Positions 5,823 to 8,902 of a stretch of 8,902 bases of DNA are shown one piece after another (within the stretch, counting starts at the first letter, position 1; the number at the start of each line of letters is the position of its first letter). The notes beneath the pieces are model-generated. The model made no database searches, was not told the DNA's origin, and saw only the letters and a list, made by a program, of their open reading frames with translations. Position numbers and translations under genes: made by a program. The DNA is from Opitutales bacterium (GTDB lineage: Bacteria; Verrucomicrobiota; Verrucomicrobiia; Opitutales; T3Sed10-336). The DNA lies in assembly GCA_007132315.1 (NCBI GenBank), contig SLOW01000345.1:1-8902 (forward strand). The letters run 5' to 3'.

Positions 5823-8800
5823 ATGCGTACGGAAACTCATACACGTCCCGGTTGGCCGGAGCCGCAGGGCCTCTACGATCCTACCAACGAGAAGGACGCC
5901 TGCGGGATCGGCTTTGTCTGCAACATCGAGGGCGTTCCCTCCCATGACCTGATTCAGCACGCTCTGAAAATCCTGATCAACCTCGATCACCGGGGCGCCT
6001 GCGGTTGTGAACCCAATACCGGAGACGGAGCCGGCATCCTCATGCAGATGCCGCACGAGTTTTTCAAAAAAGTTCTGCCCGGCGCGCGTATCGACAACCT
6101 GCCCGCCGCCGGTCGCTATGGTGCCGGTCTGGTTTTTCTCCCCCGCGACCCGGATCTGCGCCGCCATTGCGAGAAAAAGACGGAGGAGATCGTTCGCGCC
6201 TGCGGACAGAATTTCATCGGCTGGCGCACCGTGCCCACCCGCAATTTCGAGCTCGGTTCCACCGCGGTGTCCTACGAACCGGTCATCCGCCAGATGTTCA
6301 TCGGGCGCAGCGACGACTTGGAGAACGATTGGGACTTCGAGCGCAAGCTGTACGTCATTCGCCGCGTTTGCTCGGCCGCCCTGCGTTACGGCAACGAGCG
6401 AACCGGAGACTTCTTCTACATTCCGAGTCTCAGCGCTCGCACCATCATCTACAAGGGGATGCTCACTCCGATGCAGGTGGAGAGTTATTTCTCGGACCTG
6501 GCCGACCCGGCCATGAAAACGGCCCTGGCGCTGGTGCACTCCCGTTTTTCCACCAATACCTTCCCGAGTTGGGAGCGCGCCCAGCCGTTCCGCTACGTGT
6601 CCCACAATGGTGAAATCAACACGCTCCGCGGCAACGAAAACTGGATGTACGCCAATCAGTGCGTGCTCAACAGCGAACTGTTCGGCGACGACCTGAAGCG
6701 ACTGCTGCCCATCGTCCGCGAGGACGGGTCCGACTCGGCCAAGTTTGACAACGTGCTCGAATTCCTCACCCTGGCCGGCCGGCCGATCCACCACGCCATA
6801 CTCATGATGATTCCCGAGCCCTGGGCCAATCACGAGAGCATGAGCGACGAGTTGAAGGCGTTCTACGAGTACCACGCCTGCCTGATGGAGCCCTGGGACG
6901 GTCCCGCCTCCATCGCCTTCACCGACGGCCTGCGCATCGGCGCCATTCTCGATCGCAACGGCTTGCGGCCTTCCCGGTATTACGTCACCCACGACGACAT
7001 GGTGATCATGGCTTCCGAGGCCGGTGTGCTCGATCACGTCCCGGCCGACTCGGTCAAGACCAAGGGCCGTCTCCAGCCGGGACGCATGTTCTTTGTGGAC
7101 ATGAACGAGGGCCGCATCATCGAGGACGAGGAAATCAAGCGGGAACTGGCCTCCGCCCGTCCCTACCGCGAGTGGCTCGACCGCAACCTCGTCCAGATTA
7201 AGAGCCTCCCCGCGCCGCACGAGGTGCACGGGGTGGACCATCCCACCGTGGTGCGGCGCCAGCAGGCATTCGGTTACACCTATGAGGAACTGCGCATGAT
7301 CGTCGGGCCAATGAGCAAGACCGGCATCGAACCGGTCGGCTCCATGGGCAACGACGCGGCGCTGGCCGTCCTCTCGGACCGTCCGCAGCTGCTCTACAAC
7401 TATTTCAAGCAACTCTTCGCCCAGGTCACCAATCCGGCCATCGATTCGATTCGCGAGGAAATCGTAACTTCCACCGTGACTTACCTCGGGTCCGAAGCCA
7501 ACCTGATCAATCCCGACGAATCGAGCTGCCGTCAGATCAAACTCGAGAATCCGATTCTCGACAATGAAAACCTGGAACGCCTGCGCCGGGTCAGCCTGCC
7601 GGGCTTTCAGGCGATCACGCTTCCCATTCTCTTCCCCGCCGACACCGGCGGGGTCGGCCTGGAGCGCGCGCTGAACAAACTCTACCGCGCCGCCGACCAG
7701 GCGATCGCCGACGGCGCCAACATTCTCATTCTGTCCGACCGCGGGATTGACGAGGACAACGCGCCGATTCCCGCGCTGTTGGCCGTCTCCGGTCTGCACC
7801 ACCACCTGATCCGGGAGGGCTCCCGCACCCGGTGCGCCCTCGTACTCGAATCCGGTGAACCGCGCGAAGTGCACCACTTCGCCAGCCTCATCGGTTACGG
7901 CGCCAGCGCGATCAATCCTTACCTGGCGTACGAGTCGCTCTACGACATGATCGAAGAGGGAATGATCGAAAACGACTTCGAGACGGCGGTGAAAAACTTC
8001 AACAAAGCCGCCGTCAAGGGCGTGGTGAAAACCATGTCCAAGATGGGGATCTCCACCGTCCAGAGTTACTGCGGCGCACAGATCTTCGAGGCCGTCGGAC
8101 TGAAGAAGTCCTTCGTTGATCGCTATTTTACCCGCACCTCCACCAAAGTCGAAGGCATCGGCCTGGAGGAAGTGGCCCGCGAAGCCTCGGCACGTCACCG
8201 GAAAGCCTTTCCGGATCGCGACGTCAAGGGCCACGGCGCACTCGATTCGGGCGGCTTGTACGCCTGGCGCTCCAACGGCGAAGCCCACCTTTTCAATCCG
8301 AAGACCATTCACCTCCTGCAGGCGTCCACCCGCGAGGGGGATTACGCGACCTTCAAGGAGTATTCGAAAAGCATCAACGAGCAGGCCCGGGATCTGTTGA
8401 CCCTCCGGGGCCTGATGCGCTTCAAGACGGAGTCCGCGCGCTCCATTCCCCTCGACGAGGTCGAGCCGGCCGAAAACATCGTCAAGCGCTTCAAGACCGG
8501 CGCCATGTCCTACGGGTCGATCTCCAAGGAGGCGCACGAGGCGCTCGCCATCGCGATGAATCGCATCGGCGGCAAGAGCAACACCGGGGAGGGCGGGGAA
8601 GATCCGGACCGGTACATCATCGAAGTCAACGGTGATTCACGCAACAGCGCGATCAAACAGGTCGCCAGCGGCCGCTTCGGGGTCAGCAGTTACTACCTCA
8701 ATCAGGCCCGGGAGATTCAGATCAAGATCTCTCAAGGCGCGAAACCGGGGGAGGGCGGTCAGCTTCCCGGTCACAAGGTTTTTCCCGATATCGCGAAAGT

Positions 8801-8902
8801 GCGTGGAACCACCGCCGGGGTCGGGTTGATCTCGCCGCCGCCTCACCACGACATCTATTCGATTGAGGACTTGGCGGAGTTGATTCACGACCTCAAGAAC
8901 GC
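5823..8902 (+). CDS. gltB: glutamate synthase large (alpha) subunit, 3' end outside the window
   Basis: This is the large subunit of glutamate synthase, which makes two glutamates from glutamine and 2-oxoglutarate in ammonia assimilation. The frame is open from ATG 5823 to the window end (1026 complete codons of roughly 1500). The start gives a 26-residue propeptide before the catalytic Cys27 in NEKDACGIGF, as expected for a class II amidotransferase that is processed to expose Cys. Further amidotransferase landmarks are HRGACG (R57), TGDGAGI, HSRFSTNTFPSW and HNGEIN (N262, G263). The central domain starts near residue 480 (QQAFGYTYEELRM, then VGSMGNDAALAVLSD). The FMN-binding synthase domain begins near 890 (FKTGAMSYGSIS, GGKSNTGEGGED, then QGAKPGEGGQLPGHKV). 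The Fe-S cysteines and the C-terminal beta-helix are beyond the window. Whether the electron donor is NADPH (with a small subunit, GltD), NADH or ferredoxin cannot be decided here. No ribosome site is seen before the ATG. Confidence 0.97.
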   Translation, partial: MRTETHTRPGWPEPQGLYDPTNEKDACGIGFVCNIEGVPSHDLIQHALKILINLDHRGACGCEPNTGDGAGILMQMPHEFFKKVLPGARIDNLPAAGRYGAGLVFLPRDPDLRRHCEKKTEEIVRACGQNFIGWRTVPTRNFELGSTAVSYEPVIRQMFIGRSDDLENDWDFERKLYVIRRVCSAALRYGNERTGDFFYIPSLSARTIIYKGMLTPMQVESYFSDLADPAMKTALALVHSRFSTNTFPSWERAQPFRYVSHNGEINTLRGNENWMYANQCVLNSELFGDDLKRLLPIVREDGSDSAKFDNVLEFLTLAGRPIHHAILMMIPEPWANHESMSDELKAFYEYHACLMEPWDGPASIAFTDGLRIGAILDRNGLRPSRYYVTHDDMVIMASEAGVLDHVPADSVKTKGRLQPGRMFFVDMNEGRIIEDEEIKRELASARPYREWLDRNLVQIKSLPAPHEVHGVDHPTVVRRQQAFGYTYEELRMIVGPMSKTGIEPVGSMGNDAALAVLSDRPQLLYNYFKQLFAQVTNPAIDSIREEIVTSTVTYLGSEANLINPDESSCRQIKLENPILDNENLERLRRVSLPGFQAITLPILFPADTGGVGLERALNKLYRAADQAIADGANILILSDRGIDEDNAPIPALLAVSGLHHHLIREGSRTRCALVLESGEPREVHHFASLIGYGASAINPYLAYESLYDMIEEGMIENDFETAVKNFNKAAVKGVVKTMSKMGISTVQSYCGAQIFEAVGLKKSFVDRYFTRTSTKVEGIGLEEVAREASARHRKAFPDRDVKGHGALDSGGLYAWRSNGEAHLFNPKTIHLLQASTREGDYATFKEYSKSINEQARDLLTLRGLMRFKTESARSIPLDEVEPAENIVKRFKTGAMSYGSISKEAHEALAIAMNRIGGKSNTGEGGEDPDRYIIEVNGDSRNSAIKQVASGRFGVSSYYLNQAREIQIKISQGAKPGEGGQLPGHKVFPDIAKVRGTTAGVGLISPPPHHDIYSIEDLAELIHDLKN

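Noticed and set aside
5814..8537. Very long open frame (907 codons) on the minus strand opposite gltB
   Set aside because: It is the mirror of a highly conserved gltB frame in GC-rich DNA. Its translation is rich in G, V, D and H without recognisable domains, and gltB itself carries all the catalytic motifs.

Overview
This window looks like ordinary chromosomal DNA from a free-living, GC-rich, Gram-negative-type bacterium. The phasin-like protein, the soluble REC-kinase architecture and the style of the proteins suggest the Verrucomicrobiota/PVC group. That placement is an impression from protein style, not a demonstrated fact. There is no mobile element, CRISPR array, tRNA or rRNA. Coding density is high.

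Left block (1-1886, + strand). The end of a dGTPase-type HD-domain nucleotide hydrolase is followed by a 147-residue protein I do not recognise, and then by an RluD-type 23S rRNA pseudouridine synthase. The last two genes are separated by a perfect 24-bp palindrome. A short GC-rich hairpin fills the 22 bases to the convergent gene on the right.

Middle block (1909-5652, - strand). Nearest the left block is a small phasin-like, coiled-coil protein with its own good sigma70-type promoter, a strong Shine-Dalgarno and a palindrome touching the -35 box. Upstream of it (to the right) lie two signalling genes joined by an ATGA stop/start overlap. The first encodes REC-like + GAF + PAS + histidine kinase. 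The second encodes REC + histidine kinase. Both are soluble and neither has a DNA-binding or enzymatic output domain. They look like a co-translated phosphorelay pair whose final output lies elsewhere.

Right block (5823 to the window end, + strand). The large subunit of glutamate synthase (gltB) is transcribed divergently from the kinase pair across a 170-bp intergenic region. That region holds three copies of a 6-bp motif (ATGCAA, in both orientations) and two small hairpins. gltB runs off the right edge after the start of its FMN-binding domain.

Taken together the genes are housekeeping (nucleotide pool control, rRNA modification, ammonia assimilation) plus a local signalling pair and a granule- or stress-associated small protein. 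I see no clear novel defence or mobile system. The most interesting items are the kinase pair without an output, the phasin promoter/palindrome arrangement, the 24-bp palindrome before the pseudouridine synthase, and the shared motif between the kinase operon and gltB.
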